A program made the translations under genes and the position numbers. This document shows positions 16,176 to 27,395 of a stretch of DNA of 64,000 nucleotides, piece after piece. The DNA lies in contig NZ_QMBN01000003.1 of NCBI RefSeq assembly GCF_003289625.1, forward strand, positions 526,034-590,033. The letters run 5' to 3'. Numbering within the stretch: the first letter of the stretch is position 1; each line of letters starts with the position of its first letter. The stretch comes from Microbacterium sp. SMR1 (GTDB lineage: Bacteria > Actinomycetota > Actinomycetes > Actinomycetales > Microbacteriaceae). The notes beneath the pieces were generated by a model, which was given only the letters and a program-made list of their open reading frames with translations, did no database searches and was not told the origin of the DNA.

Positions 16176-17486
16176 TCAGGCTGTGATGCGCTCGAGGACG
16201 AGCGGCCCCGCGGGCGGGGCGTCGTCGTCGATCTCCCACGCGCCGTGCAGCGCGTCGAGAGCGCGGTCGAACCGCGCACCATCATCGGCCAGCAGGGTGA
16301 ACAGCGGCTGACCGGCTGCCACCTCGTCGCCCGGCTTGACGTGCAGGTCGATGCCCGCGGCGTGGATGACGGGGTCCTGGGCACGCGCACGGCCGGCACC
16401 GAGACGCCAGGCGGCGATGCCGAAGGGCAGCGCCTCGAGGCGAGAGACGACGCCGGCCGTCGGCGCGGTGATCGTGTGCGTCTCGCGGGGCGTCGGGAGT
16501 GCGGCATCCGGGTCGCCGCCCTGCGCCTGGATCATGCGGCGCCAGACGTCCATGGCCCGGCCGTCGGCGAGGGCGGCCTCCACGTCGGCGTCGGGCTGAC
16601 CCGCGAGCGCGAGCATCTCGCGCGCGAGCGCGACGGTCAGTTCGACGACGTCGGCGGGGCCGCCGCCGGCGAGCACCTCCACCGATTCGCGGACCTCGTT
16701 CGCGTTTCCGATCGCGAGACCGAGCGGGGCGTTCATGTCGGTGAGCAGCGCGGTCGTCGCGACCCCCGAGTCTGCGCCGAGCGCGACCATCGTGCGGGCG
16801 AGCTCGCGAGCCTTGTCGACGTCCTTCATGAAGGCGCCGGAGCCGAACTTCACATCGAGCACGAGCGACTCGGTGCCCTCGGCGATCTTCTTCGACATGA
16901 TGCTCGAGGCGATGAGCGGAATCGCCTCGACCGTGCCGGTGACGTCGCGGAGCGCGTACAGCCGCTTGTCGGCGGGCGCGAGGCCCGATCCCGCAGCGCA
17001 GATCACGGCGCCGACGTCGCGAAGCTGCGCGGACATCTCGTCGTTCGACAGCGCGGCACGCCAGCCGGGGATGGACTCGAGCTTGTCGAGCGTGCCGCCG
17101 GTGTGGCCGAGGCCGCGGCCCGACAGCTGCGGCACGGCGACGCCGAACGCGGCGACGAGCGGCGCGAGCGGCAGAGTGATCTTGTCGCCGACACCGCCGG
17201 TGGAGTGCTTGTCGACCGTGCGCTTGCCGAGACCGGCGAAGCTCATGCGCTCGCCCGAAGCGATCATCGCGTCGGTCATGACGCGGATCTCGTCGCGCTG
17301 CATCCCATTGAGCAGCACGGCCATCGCGAAAGCCGCCATCTGCGAGTCGGCGACGTACTCGCGCGTGTACGCGTCGATCATCCAGCGGAGCGCGTCCTCA
17401 GGGACGGCACCCCCGTCACGCTTGGTGCGGATGACGTCTACGGCGTCGAACGCCTCGACAGCGGATGCGGTGGACTCGGCGCTCAT
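16176..17486 (-). CDS. deoA: thymidine (pyrimidine-nucleoside) phosphorylase
   Basis: A 436-residue nucleoside phosphorylase II family enzyme. It splits thymidine or uridine with phosphate to base and pentose-1-phosphate. The family signature SGRGLGHTGGTLDKLES, the phosphate-site KHSTGGVGDK and KFGSGAFMKD are all present, and the C-terminal domain has the family's HVKPGDEVAAGQPLF. It starts at ATG 17486, overlapping the cdd stop by 4 nt, so the two are translationally coupled. Cdd makes uridine, which this enzyme can consume. Confidence 0.94.
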   Translation of the reverse strand: MSAESTASAVEAFDAVDVIRTKRDGGAVPEDALRWMIDAYTREYVADSQMAAFAMAVLLNGMQRDEIRVMTDAMIASGERMSFAGLGKRTVDKHSTGGVGDKITLPLAPLVAAFGVAVPQLSGRGLGHTGGTLDKLESIPGWRAALSNDEMSAQLRDVGAVICAAGSGLAPADKRLYALRDVTGTVEAIPLIASSIMSKKIAEGTESLVLDVKFGSGAFMKDVDKARELARTMVALGADSGVATTALLTDMNAPLGLAIGNANEVRESVEVLAGGGPADVVELTVALAREMLALAGQPDADVEAALADGRAMDVWRRMIQAQGGDPDAALPTPRETHTITAPTAGVVSRLEALPFGIAAWRLGAGRARAQDPVIHAAGIDLHVKPGDEVAAGQPLFTLLADDGARFDRALDALHGAWEIDDDAPPAGPLVLERITA

Positions 17487-17884
17487 CGGGCGGCCTCCTC
17501 GAGGTCGCGGGGCCCGAACGCATCGGGCAGCACCTCGTCGATCGTGCGGATGCCCGAGACGGTCTCGAGCAGCATTCCGGGCAGGGCGAACTCGTTCAGC
17601 AGCTGGCGGCACCGACCGCACGGCATGATCGTCTGCCCGTCGTTGTTGACGCACACGAAGGCGACGAGCTGTCCGCCGCCCGACATGTGCAGGTCGCCGA
17701 CGAGGGCGCACTCGGCGCACAGCCCGACGCCGTACGACGCGTTCTCGACGTTGCATCCCGAGACGATGCGTCCGTCGCTGACGAGCGCTGCCGCGCCCAC
17801 CCGGTAGCGCGAGTACGGCGCGTAGGCGCGCGTCATGGCTTCGGTCGCGACGGCGCGCAGCTCGTCCCAATCGATGTCTGTCAC
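17483..17884 (-). CDS. cdd: cytidine deaminase
   Basis: A 133-residue tetramer-type cytidine deaminase. The zinc site is formed by GLCAECALV (Cys, catalytic Glu) and PCGRCRQ. The start of the conserved domain, DWDELRAVATEAMTRAYAPYSRYRVGAA, is intact. GTG 17884 gives the family N-terminus (M/V)TDIDW; longer starts up to 17932 would overlap the upstream permease gene. It lies 7 bp downstream of the nucleoside permease gene, so imported cytidine is deaminated by a co-transcribed enzyme. Confidence 0.92.
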   Translation of the reverse strand: MTDIDWDELRAVATEAMTRAYAPYSRYRVGAAALVSDGRIVSGCNVENASYGVGLCAECALVGDLHMSGGGQLVAFVCVNNDGQTIMPCGRCRQLLNEFALPGMLLETVSGIRTIDEVLPDAFGPRDLEEAAR

Positions 17885-17891
17885 AGCGGTG

Positions 17892-19168
17892 TCACCCCTT
17901 GATGTACGGCTTGCCGGCGGCGGCCGGCCCACGGATGTGCCCCGCGAACCCGGCGACCGCGAGGATCGTCACGAGGTAGGGCAGCATGAGCATGAACTCG
18001 CTGGGGATCGGCGTCCGCAGCACCGTCAGGAGGTTCTGCAGGTTCGTCGCGAACCCGAACAGCAGCGCCGCGAGGGTGGCGCGGATCGGGTCCCAGCGTC
18101 CGAAGATCACGGCGGCGAGGGCGATGAAGCCCAGGCCCGCGGTCATCTCCTTGGTGAAGGTCGGCACCGACACCAGCGTGAAGTACGCACCGCCGGCGCC
18201 GGCGATCGCGCCGGCGAGGCTGACGTTCCAGAACCGGGTCGGGTTCACCTTGATGCCGACGGTGTCCGCCGCCTGCGGGTGCTCGCCGACGGCGCGCAGC
18301 CGGAGTCCCCAGCGGGTGCGGTACAGGCCCCACGCGACGACACCGACCGTGACGTACATCAGGTAGACGATGAACGTCTGGTTGAACAGCACGGGTCCGA
18401 TGACGGGGATGTCGCTGAGCAGCGGGATCGGCAGGCGCTGGAAGGTCGTCGCCCGGTTGAGCGTCGCCTCGTTCGGTGCGAGGAGCGCTCCGAAGAGGAA
18501 GCCGGTGAGGCCGGTCACCAGCACGTTCAGCACGACGCCGACGATGACCTGGTCGACGAGGTAACGGATCGAGAAGACCGCGAGGACGAGGCTGACCAGG
18601 ACGCCGCCGACCATGGCGGCGACCAGTCCGATGAATGGGTTGCCGGTGATGCTGCCGACGAGCACCGCGCCGAAGGCGCCGAACAGGAACTGGCCCTCGA
18701 TGGCGACGTTCACGACGCCGACCCGTTCACCGATGACGCCGCCGAGGGCGCCGAAGATGAGCGGGACCGACAACGACACCGCACCGAACAGCAGACCGAT
18801 GACGGGCACGAGCCCCTCGGCCGCGGCCCAGACGAGGAAGGCGAATACCCCCACGAAACCGGCCACCGCGATCAGCCAGGTGCGAGGGCGGCGATAGGCG
18901 AGGGCGTCCCACGCCGCGACGGCCGTGATGACGGCCATCAGGGCGAGCAGCGTCCAGCTGGTCGGCCCCGTCGGGAGGGCGACGTCCGGGATCGGGATCG
19001 TCGAGCCGCCGTCGGCGAGACGGAACGTGCTCGTGCCGCCTCGCGGGACCAGGGCGAACAGCAGTGCCAGCAGCAGGGTGGCGACGCCCAGGGCGATGGC
19101 CGGCTTGAGGTGGCGGACCTTCACCGCGGCGGGGGCCACGGCGGCGGAGGTCAGATCGGTCGTTGCCA

Positions 19169-19169
<1 letters not shown>
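17892..19169 (-). CDS. nucleoside ABC transporter permease, second subunit
   Basis: A 425-residue polytopic protein of the BMP-type (branched-chain/simple sugar-like) permease family. The EAA-like and family segments IGERVGVVNVAIEGQFLFGAF and TPIPSEFMLMLPYLVTILAVAGF are clear. Multiple hydrophobic helices are visible. It starts 1 nt into the stop codon of the preceding permease gene, as expected for a heterodimeric channel. With the partner permease, the ATPase and the BMP lipoprotein it forms a nucleoside importer, in line with the salvage genes after it. Confidence 0.9.
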
Positions 19170-20499
<1,330 letters not shown>

Positions 20500-20503
<4 letters not shown>

Positions 20504-22014
20504 GCTGCTGACTCCTCGGGGACCTCGCCGGCCATCATCAGGCCGAGCACGTCGCGCGGCGTCGTCGCCGGGACGACGCCGACGATGCGACCGCGGTACA
20601 TCACCGCGATGCGGTCGGCCAGGGCGACCACCTCGTCGAGCTCGGTCGAGACGACGAGGACGGCGACGCCGGAGTCCCGGGCCTCGATGATGCGCTTGTG
20701 GATGAACTCGATGCTGCCCACGTCGACGCCGCGCGTGGGCTGCGCCGCGACGAGCAGACGCAGCGGGCGGGCCATCTCGCGTGCAATGACGACCTTCTGC
20801 TGGTTGCCGCCCGACAGGGTGCCGACCGCCGTGTCGGGGCCCTGCGTGCGGATGTCGTACTCGGCGATGCGCTCACGCGCGAACGCCTCGAGGGCGCGGC
20901 GGTCGATCGTGCCCGCACGAGTGAAGGCGCGGTCGTCCGAGCGGTCGAGGATGAGGTTCTCCTGCACGGAGAACGCTCCGACGAGACCGTCCTCCTTGCG
21001 ATCTTCGGGCACGAAGCCGACACCGCGGTCGAGGATCGCGCGCACGCTGCGCCCGCCCAGCTCGTCGCCGTCGAGGCGGATCGAGCCGTGGTCGATCGGC
21101 AGCAGCCCGAGGATCGCTTCGACGATCTCGGTCTGGCCGTTGCCCTGGACGCCCGCGATCGCGACGACCTCGCCCGACTGCACCTGAAGGTCGACGTCGT
21201 CGACGACGACGATCCCCGAGGGCGTGACGACGCGGATGCCGTCGAGCACGAGGCCGCCCTCCCCCACGTTCGGGGCCCCCTTGGCGACGACCATCTCGAC
21301 GGGGCGGCCGACCATGAGCGCCGCCAGTTCGGCGTTGCTCGCCGTCGGCGATGCCTCGCCGACGACCTTGCCCAGCCGGATGACGGTGATGCGGTCCGCG
21401 ACCTCGCGGACCTCGCGCAGCTTGTGGGTGATGAAGACGATCGAGGTGCCCTCGTCGCGCAGCTGGCGCATGATCGCCATGAGCTCGTCGGTCTCCTGCG
21501 GCGTGAGCACCGCGGTGGGCTCGTCGAAGACGAGCACCTTGGCCTCGCGCGAGAGCGCCTTGATGATCTCGACGCGCTGCTGCACGCCGACGGGCAGATC
21601 GCCGACGACGGCGTCGGGGTCGATCTGGAAGCCGAAGCGGTCGGCCACGGCACGCACGTGTGCGCGGGCCGCGGCGAGGTCGAGGACGCCGAGGCCCTTG
21701 GTGTTCTCGTGACCGAGCATGACGTTCTCGGCGACGGTGAAGACCGGGACGAGCATGAAGTGCTGGTGCACCATGCCGATGCCCGCGCTCATGGCGTCGC
21801 CGGGTCCGCGGAAGTCCTGGACGACGTCGTCGAGGAGGATGTGGCCCTCATCGGCCTGATAGAGGCCGTAGAGGACGTTCATGAGCGTCGACTTGCCGGC
21901 GCCGTTCTCCCCGAGGAGAGCGTGGATCTCGCCCGGCCTGACGACGAGGTCGATGTGGTCGTTGGCGACCAGGGTGCCGAAGCGCTTGGTGATGCCCCGG
22001 AGTTCGAGCTTCAT
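20500..22014 (-). CDS. nucleoside ABC transporter ATP-binding protein (two NBDs)
   Basis: A 504-residue double ATPase. The first half has Walker [10 protein letters not shown], the signature-like [11 protein letters not shown] and Walker [11 protein letters not shown]. The second half has a degenerate Walker A (GVQGNGQTE) but an intact signature [16 protein letters not shown], the usual asymmetry of sugar and nucleoside importers. ATG 22014 gives [13 protein letters not shown]; upstream frame extension is not conserved. It is separated from the upstream lipoprotein gene by 85 bp that hold a strong hairpin. Confidence 0.93.
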
Positions 22015-22052
22015 GTCGGCCAATCTATGCGACGGATGGTGGGTGGACAGCG

Positions 22053-22088
22053 GTCGGGGCCGGGGAACTTCCGTCCCCCGGCCCCGAC
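22053..22088 (-). terminator. 13-bp perfect hairpin between the BMP lipoprotein and ATPase genes
   Basis: Arms 22053-22065 (GTCGGGGCCGGGG) and 22076-22088 are fully complementary with a 10-nt loop. It has no T-tract. Placed after the binding-protein gene, it could reduce transcription of the membrane subunits or stabilise the lipoprotein mRNA. Confidence 0.7.
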
Positions 22089-22099
22089 GACTCATGAGC

Positions 22100-23212
22100 T
22101 CACGGAGAGTTCGGCGAGTCCACGGTGATGTCACCGGCGACGATCGCCTCCTGCAGGGCGGTCAGCTCGTCGGCGAGACCGGCCGGCAGACGCGACTCGA
22201 AGTCGTGGAAGCTCGACAGCTTGACACCCTCGTTCTTCAGCGTGCCGACGTACGGGTCGGTCGTGAAGTCGCCGCCCTGCGCCGCGACGGTGGCGTCGTA
22301 GACGGAGACGTCGATCGCCTTCTGGATCGACACGAGCGTCAGGTCGGCGACCGTGTCGTCCGAGACGGCGAGGTCGCTGTCGACGCCGAGCATGACGACG
22401 TCGCGGTTGCCCTCGCGGATGGCCTGCGCGGCGCTCTGGTAGATCGGGCCGCCGACGGGCAGGATCACGTCGACACCCTGGTCGAGGATGCCCTGAGCGA
22501 CCTGCTTCGCGGTGTCGTTGGCGGTGAAGCCGCCGGTGAAGTTGCCGTCCTGGGCGGTGATGTCCCAGCCGACGACGCCGACGTTCGCGCCCTTGTCCTC
22601 GTTGTACTTCTCGACACCGAGCTGGAAGCCGTCCATGAAGACGGTGACCGAGTTGAACTTGTCGCCACCGAAGGTGCCGACCTTGTTCACGCCGGCCTCA
22701 GCCGACCACGAGGCCGCCGCGTAGCCGCCGAGGTAGGCGGCCTCCGCGGTGTTGAACACCAGCGGCTTGATGTTGGGGGCGTCGGTCTTGCCGTCGAAAT
22801 CGGTGTCGGCGTAGTCGTCGATGATGGCGTAGTTGATGTCGGGGTTCGCGGTGGCCGACGCGACGGTGGCCGGGGCGAGCTTGTAGCCGACGGCGACGAT
22901 CAGGTCGCAGCCCTCCGAGACGAGCGTCTCGAGGTTCGGCGCGTAGTCGTTCTCGGTGGTGGACTCGACCTCGATCGATTCGACGCCGAGCTCCTTCGCC
23001 GCGCGGTCCATGCCCTCCTTCGCCGACTGGTTGAACGAACGGTCGTTCCAGCCGCCCTCGTCGGAGACCAGGCAGGGGGTGAAGTCCGAGCCCGCCTCGG
23101 GTGCGGCGGATCCGCCAGCCTCATCGGGTGCGGCTCCGCAACCGGCGAGGGCAACGAGAAGGCCCGCGGCAGCTGTGATGCCGACGAGCTTCTGGGGGGT
23201 CGAGAGTGTCAA
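22100..23212 (-). CDS. BMP-family nucleoside-binding lipoprotein
   Basis: A 370-residue Med/BMP-type substrate-binding protein. Signal peptide with lipobox LVALAGC at about residues 18-24, a short Ala/Gly/Glu linker, then a periplasmic-binding-type domain with [18 protein letters not shown], the family's typical start, and [12 protein letters not shown]. It captures nucleosides for the permease pair. TTG 23212 is preferred because GGAGG lies 5 nt before it; a GTG at 23224 would add four residues but has no SD. It is the first gene of the importer operon. Confidence 0.88.
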   Translation of the reverse strand: MTLSTPQKLVGITAAAGLLVALAGCGAAPDEAGGSAAPEAGSDFTPCLVSDEGGWNDRSFNQSAKEGMDRAAKELGVESIEVESTTENDYAPNLETLVSEGCDLIVAVGYKLAPATVASATANPDINYAIIDDYADTDFDGKTDAPNIKPLVFNTAEAAYLGGYAAASWSAEAGVNKVGTFGGDKFNSVTVFMDGFQLGVEKYNEDKGANVGVVGWDITAQDGNFTGGFTANDTAKQVAQGILDQGVDVILPVGGPIYQSAAQAIREGNRDVVMLGVDSDLAVSDDTVADLTLVSIQKAIDVSVYDATVAAQGGDFTTDPYVGTLKNEGVKLSSFHDFESRLPAGLADELTALQEAIVAGDITVDSPNSP

Positions 23213-23277
23213 TGCAGCCTCCACATTGAAGGCGCCGCGGACTTCGCGGCGGCTGGAAAGAAGTTACCTACTGTTTC

Positions 23278-23297
23278 GTCCGGGTTGCACCCCGGAC
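23278..23297. promoter_or_regulatory. small palindrome upstream of the nucleoside importer operon
   Basis: GTCCGGG-TTGCAC-CCCGGAC is a perfect 7-bp inverted repeat in the 127-bp gap between the BMP gene and the pyrophosphorylase gene. It could be an operator or the tail hairpin of the gene at 24455. I could not place a convincing -35/-10 pair. Confidence 0.35.
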
Positions 23298-23339
23298 GCA
23301 CCCTGCCCCGCGAATGGTTACAAAGACGCAATGTGCGCG

Positions 23340-24455
23340 TCACAGAACGTCGCCGCGTCCCGTCAGCTTGAGGGCGTCGACCACGTGCTTGACGCGCTGC
23401 GCGTTCTCGCTGGTGGTCACCAGAAGCGCGTCAGGAGTGTCGACGACGACGATGTCCTTCACTCCGATCAGGCTGATGACCCGCGAGGTGTGGCTGACCA
23501 CGATGCCGCTGGCCGCGTCCGAGAGGATGCGGGCGTTCTCGCCGAGGATGGCCAGGTCGTTCTTGCGCCCGTTGGAGTTGAGCTTCGCGAGGCTCGCGAA
23601 GTCGCCGACGTCGTCCCAGTCGAAGTGCCCCGGCACGACGGCGAGCTTGCCCTTCTCGGCGGCGGGCTCGGCGACGACGTAGTCGATCGCGATCTTCTTC
23701 AGCTGTGGCCAGATGCGGTCGACGGCGGGACCGCGCCGGTCGCGATCGTCCCAGGCCTCGGCGAGCTCGAGCAGGCCCGCGTGCAGTTCGGGGCTGTTCG
23801 CCTCGATCTCGGCCAGGAGGACATCGGCCCGCGAGATGAACATGCCCGCGTTCCAGAGGTACGACCGGTCGGAGACATAGGCTCGCGCCGTCTCGAGGTC
23901 GGGCTTCTCGACGAAACGCTCGACGAGAGAGGCGTCGCGAGCGCCCTCGACGATGAGCTCGCCTCCGCGCTTGATGTAGCCGAAGCCGACCGCGGGCTCG
24001 GAGGGGGTGATCCCGATCGTGCAGATGTAGCCCTCGCGTGCGACCTCGACCGCGTCGCGGACCGCGAACTCGAAGACCCGGCTGCCGCGGATGACGTGGT
24101 CGGCGGCGAACGAGCCGATGATGACGTCGGGATGCCGGCGGTGCAGGATCGCGGCTGCCAGACCGATCGCGGCCGCCGAGTCGCGCGGCTCCGATTCGAG
24201 GAAGACGTTCTTGTCGGGGATGCCGGGGAGCTGAGCCTCGACGGCCGCACGGTGCGCGCGACCGGTGACGACCGCGATCCGGTCGGGACCGGAGAGCGGC
24301 GCGAGCCGGTCCCACGTGTCGCGCAGCAGCGAGTGCCCCGACCCCGTGAGGTCGTGCAGGAACTTCGGCGCGTCGGCACGCGACAGCGGCCACAGCCTGC
24401 TGCCCACGCCTCCCGCGGGGATGACGGCGTAGAAGTCCGGGATCTCGTCGACCAT
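23340..24455 (-). CDS. manC: mannose-1-phosphate guanylyltransferase
   Basis: A 371-residue sugar nucleotidyltransferase making GDP-mannose from mannose-1-phosphate and GTP. The pyrophosphorylase signature is AVIPAGGVGSRLWPLSR followed by PKFL, and further motifs are SFAADHVI, VGFGYIKRGGEL, RFVEKPDLETA and WNAGMFISRADV. It lacks the C-terminal isomerase domain of long ManC/AlgA proteins. GDP-mannose would feed cell-wall mannolipids or glycans. A TACGCT hexamer 6 nt before the ATG suggests a leaderless mRNA. Confidence 0.9.
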   Translation of the reverse strand: MVDEIPDFYAVIPAGGVGSRLWPLSRADAPKFLHDLTGSGHSLLRDTWDRLAPLSGPDRIAVVTGRAHRAAVEAQLPGIPDKNVFLESEPRDSAAAIGLAAAILHRRHPDVIIGSFAADHVIRGSRVFEFAVRDAVEVAREGYICTIGITPSEPAVGFGYIKRGGELIVEGARDASLVERFVEKPDLETARAYVSDRSYLWNAGMFISRADVLLAEIEANSPELHAGLLELAEAWDDRDRRGPAVDRIWPQLKKIAIDYVVAEPAAEKGKLAVVPGHFDWDDVGDFASLAKLNSNGRKNDLAILGENARILSDAASGIVVSHTSRVISLIGVKDIVVVDTPDALLVTTSENAQRVKHVVDALKLTGRGDVL

Positions 24456-24461
24456 GCTCCG

Positions 24462-24467
24462 AGCGTA
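24462..24467 (-). promoter_or_regulatory. -10 hexamer TACGCT, leaderless start
   Basis: On the minus strand TACGCT ends 6 nt before the ATG at 24455 of the GDP-mannose pyrophosphorylase gene. Confidence 0.45.
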
Positions 24468-24548
24468 CCGGGGCGCAGACGCCCGCCCCGGCGCAAGAAC
24501 CCCGTTTCTTTAGGGTGCCCTTCGTCGCCCCGCGTCATTTTCCCGGCC

Positions 24549-24554
24549 TAGAAT
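24549..24554 (+). promoter_or_regulatory. -10 hexamer TAGAAT of the sdhCDAB operon
   Basis: TAGAAT would start transcription near 24561, leaving a leader of about 84 nt with an SD (GGGAGGAC, 24633-24640) before GTG 24645. No good -35 is present, so an activator may be needed. Confidence 0.4.
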
Positions 24555-24644
24555 CGTTGTGCGCCCATGTGACGCCGGGGGTCAACCACCCCACCGGGGC
24601 ATCGATCGCCCCCACGAACCGTGTTCGATCCAGGGAGGACGACC

Positions 24645-25079
24645 GTGTCTGCACCAGCACGCGTCACACCGTCGGTAGCCCAGACCACTTCAAAGACCCC
24701 GCGCGGCACGCTGTACCGCGGCAACGAGGGCATGTGGTCGTGGGTGCTTCACCGCATCACCGGCGTGGCCATCTTCTTCTTCCTCTTGGTCCACGTGCTC
24801 GACACCGCGCTGATCCGCGTGTCGCCCGAGGCCTACGACGCCGTCATCGGCACCTACAAGAACCCGATCATGGGTCTCGGCGAGGTCGCCCTCGTCGCCG
24901 CGATCGTCTACCACGCCTTCAACGGTCTGCGCATCATCGCCGTCGACCTGTGGCCGTGGGCGACGCGCCACCAGCGCCAGCTGTGGTGGGGTGTCCTCGC
25001 GGTCTGGGCCGTCACCATCATCGGTTTCGCGGCTCGTCACGTGCCCATCGTTCTCTCCGAGATTGGAGGGGGTCACTGA
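24645..25079 (+). CDS. sdhC: succinate dehydrogenase cytochrome b556 subunit
   Basis: A 144-residue membrane anchor with three helices. Helix one, SWVLHRITGVAIFFFLLVHV, carries the typical Ser/Arg quinone-site residues and a His; a second His is in IVYHAFNGLR. These are candidate haem b ligands. GTG 24645 is chosen for the SD 5 nt upstream; GTG 24621 lacks one. It is first of the sdhCDAB operon, overlapping sdhD by 1 nt. Confidence 0.93.
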   Translation: MSAPARVTPSVAQTTSKTPRGTLYRGNEGMWSWVLHRITGVAIFFFLLVHVLDTALIRVSPEAYDAVIGTYKNPIMGLGEVALVAAIVYHAFNGLRIIAVDLWPWATRHQRQLWWGVLAVWAVTIIGFAARHVPIVLSEIGGGH

Positions 25080-25522
25080 TGACCGCCGACACCCTTGCCG
25101 CTCCCCGCAGCCCGCAGGTCCGCAAGAAGGGCGCCAACCTCGAGAAGTGGGGTTGGGTCTACATGCGCGCCTCCGGCGTGCTGCTGGTCGTCCTGATCTT
25201 CGGCCACCTCTTCGTCAACCTCATGCTCGGCGAGGGCATCAAGGGCATCGACTTCGCTTTCGTGGCCGGAAAGTTCGCCAGCCCGTTCTGGCAGTGGTGG
25301 GACGTGCTGATGCTCTGGCTCGCCCTGATCCACGGCGCGAACGGCATGCGCACGATCGTGAACGACTACGTCACGGGCGCGACGGCGCGAAAGGTCCTCG
25401 TGTGGGCCACCTGGCTCTCGGCAGGTCTGCTGATCCTGCTCGGCACCCTGGTCGTGTTCACCTTCGACCCCTGCCTCGGAGTGACGGCGGACAGCATGCT
25501 CTGGGAGACCTGCCAGGGCTGA
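25079..25522 (+). CDS. sdhD: succinate dehydrogenase membrane anchor subunit
   Basis: A 147-residue second anchor with about three helices ([20 protein letters not shown], the [18 protein letters not shown] region and [16 protein letters not shown]). His residues in the first two helices could share haem ligation with SdhC. The ATG is fused to the sdhC stop (TGATG), implying coupled translation. With SdhC it docks the catalytic subunits to the membrane and passes electrons to menaquinone. Confidence 0.92.
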   Translation: MTADTLAAPRSPQVRKKGANLEKWGWVYMRASGVLLVVLIFGHLFVNLMLGEGIKGIDFAFVAGKFASPFWQWWDVLMLWLALIHGANGMRTIVNDYVTGATARKVLVWATWLSAGLLILLGTLVVFTFDPCLGVTADSMLWETCQG

Positions 25523-25568
25523 CCCTGCGCTCCGACGACGTGAATCACAGCAACGAAAGGCTCGCCCC

Positions 25569-27395
25569 GTGAGCACCCAGACCGAAGAGGTCGTCGTCAA
25601 GGACGGCATCCACTACCACCAGTTCGACATCGTCATCGTCGGCGCCGGCGGCGCCGGCATGCGGGCGGCGATCGAAGCCGGTCCGGGTGCCCGCACCGCG
25701 GTGATCTCGAAGCTGTACCCGACCCGCTCGCACACCGGTGCGGCGCAGGGCGGCATGGCGGCGGCGCTCGCCAACGTCGAAGAGGACTCGTGGGAGTGGC
25801 ACACTTTCGACACCGTCAAGGGCGGCGACTACCTCGTCGACCAGGACGCGGCGGAGATCCTCGCCAAGGAGGCCATCGACGCGGTCATCGACCTCGAGAA
25901 CATGGGCCTGCCCTTCAACCGCACCCCCGAGGGCAAGATCGACCAGCGCCGCTTCGGCGGCCACACCGCCGACCACGGCAAGTCGCCGGTGCGCCGCGCC
26001 TGCTACGCCGCCGACCGCACGGGCCACATGATCCTGCAGACGCTGTTTCAGAACTGCGTCAAGCTCGGCATCAACTTCTTCAACGAGTACTACGTGCTCG
26101 ACCTCATCACGGTGACCGCGCCCGACGGCTCGACCCAGACGGCGGGCGTCGTCGCCTACGACCTGGCGACCGGTGACCTGCACGTCTTCCACTCGAAGGC
26201 CGTCATCTTCGCCACCGGCGGCTTCGGCAAGATCTACAAGACGACCTCGAACGCCCACACCCTCACGGGCGACGGCGTCGGCATCGTCTGGCGCAAGGGC
26301 CTGCCGCTCGAGGACATGGAGTTCTTCCAGTTCCACCCGACCGGCCTCGCCGGTCTCGGCATCCTGCTCACGGAAGGCGCACGCGGCGAGGGCGCGATCC
26401 TCCGCAACGCGTCGGGCGAGCGGTTCATGGAGCGCTACGCGCCCACCATCAAGGACCTCGCTCCCCGCGACATCGTCTCGCGATGCATGCAGCAGGAAGT
26501 CGCCGAAGGCCGCGGCGCCGGTCCCCACCGCGACTACGTGCTGCTCGACTGCACGCACCTGGGCGCCGAAGTCCTCGAGACCAAGCTCCCCGACATCACG
26601 GAGTTCGCCCGCACCTACCTCGGCGTCGACCCCGTCGTCGAGCCGGTGCCCGTCATGCCCACGGCGCACTACGCGATGGGCGGCATCCCCACGAACGTCG
26701 AGGCCGAGGTGCTCGCCGACAACACCACCGTCGTGCCGGGCCTCTACGCCGCCGGCGAGTGCGCGTGCGTCTCGGTGCACGGCTCGAACCGCCTCGGCAC
26801 CAACTCGCTGCTCGACATCAACGTCTTCGGCAAGCGCGCCGGCCGCAACGCCGTCGAGTACGTCAAGACCGCCGACTTCGTGCCGCTGCCCGCGGACCCC
26901 GCCAAGGACGTGCGCGAACTCATCGAAGGCGTGCGCAACAACCCCGGCACCGAGCGCATCGCGGTCCTGCGCAAGACGCTCCAGGACGAGATGGACAAGG
27001 GCGCCCAGGTGTTCCGCACCGAGGAGTCGCTCCTGCACGTCATGGACGTCATCGCCGACCTGCGCGAGCGGTTCAAGAACATCCACGTCGACGACAAGGG
27101 CAAGCGGTTCAACACCGATCTGCTCGAGGCGGTCGAGCTGGGCTTCCTGCTCGACATCGCCGAGGTCGTCGTGGTCGCCGCTCGCAACCGCAAGGAGAGT
27201 CGCGGTGGACACATGCGCGATGACTTCCCGACGCGTGACGACGAGAACTACATGAAGCACACGATGGCCTATCTGTCGGGCGACCCCCACTCGTCGCACG
27301 CCGAGGACCACATCCGGCTCGACTGGAAGCCCGTCGTGTTCACCAAGAACGAGAACGGCGAACTGCGGTACCCGCCGCTGGAGAGGAAGTACTGA
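25569..27395 (+). CDS. sdhA: succinate dehydrogenase flavoprotein subunit
   Basis: A 608-residue FAD subunit. The dinucleotide motif is [13 protein letters not shown] near residue 20, the covalent FAD His lies in [16 protein letters not shown], and the active-site segments [35 protein letters not shown] and [13 protein letters not shown] are intact. It oxidises succinate to fumarate on the cytosolic side of the membrane. GTG 25569 has a modest SD (AAAGG). Its last base is the first base of the sdhB ATG. Confidence 0.96.
   Translation: MSTQTEEVVVKDGIHYHQFDIVIVGAGGAGMRAAIEAGPGARTAVISKLYPTRSHTGAAQGGMAAALANVEEDSWEWHTFDTVKGGDYLVDQDAAEILAKEAIDAVIDLENMGLPFNRTPEGKIDQRRFGGHTADHGKSPVRRACYAADRTGHMILQTLFQNCVKLGINFFNEYYVLDLITVTAPDGSTQTAGVVAYDLATGDLHVFHSKAVIFATGGFGKIYKTTSNAHTLTGDGVGIVWRKGLPLEDMEFFQFHPTGLAGLGILLTEGARGEGAILRNASGERFMERYAPTIKDLAPRDIVSRCMQQEVAEGRGAGPHRDYVLLDCTHLGAEVLETKLPDITEFARTYLGVDPVVEPVPVMPTAHYAMGGIPTNVEAEVLADNTTVVPGLYAAGECACVSVHGSNRLGTNSLLDINVFGKRAGRNAVEYVKTADFVPLPADPAKDVRELIEGVRNNPGTERIAVLRKTLQDEMDKGAQVFRTEESLLHVMDVIADLRERFKNIHVDDKGKRFNTDLLEAVELGFLLDIAEVVVVAARNRKESRGGHMRDDFPTRDDENYMKHTMAYLSGDPHSSHAEDHIRLDWKPVVFTKNENGELRYPPLERKY

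Noticed and set aside
24511..24525. TTAGGGTGCCC-like site before sdhC as an iron (DtxR) box; a related GGCACCCT word lies before the hexosaminidase gene
   Set aside because: Only about half of the 19-bp DtxR consensus is matched, and 8-bp sharing is expected by chance in 64 kb.
25545..27311. Long open frame antisense to sdhA
   Set aside because: High G+C keeps antisense frames open; composition is Val/Asp/Arg-rich without any family motif, and sdhA is certain.
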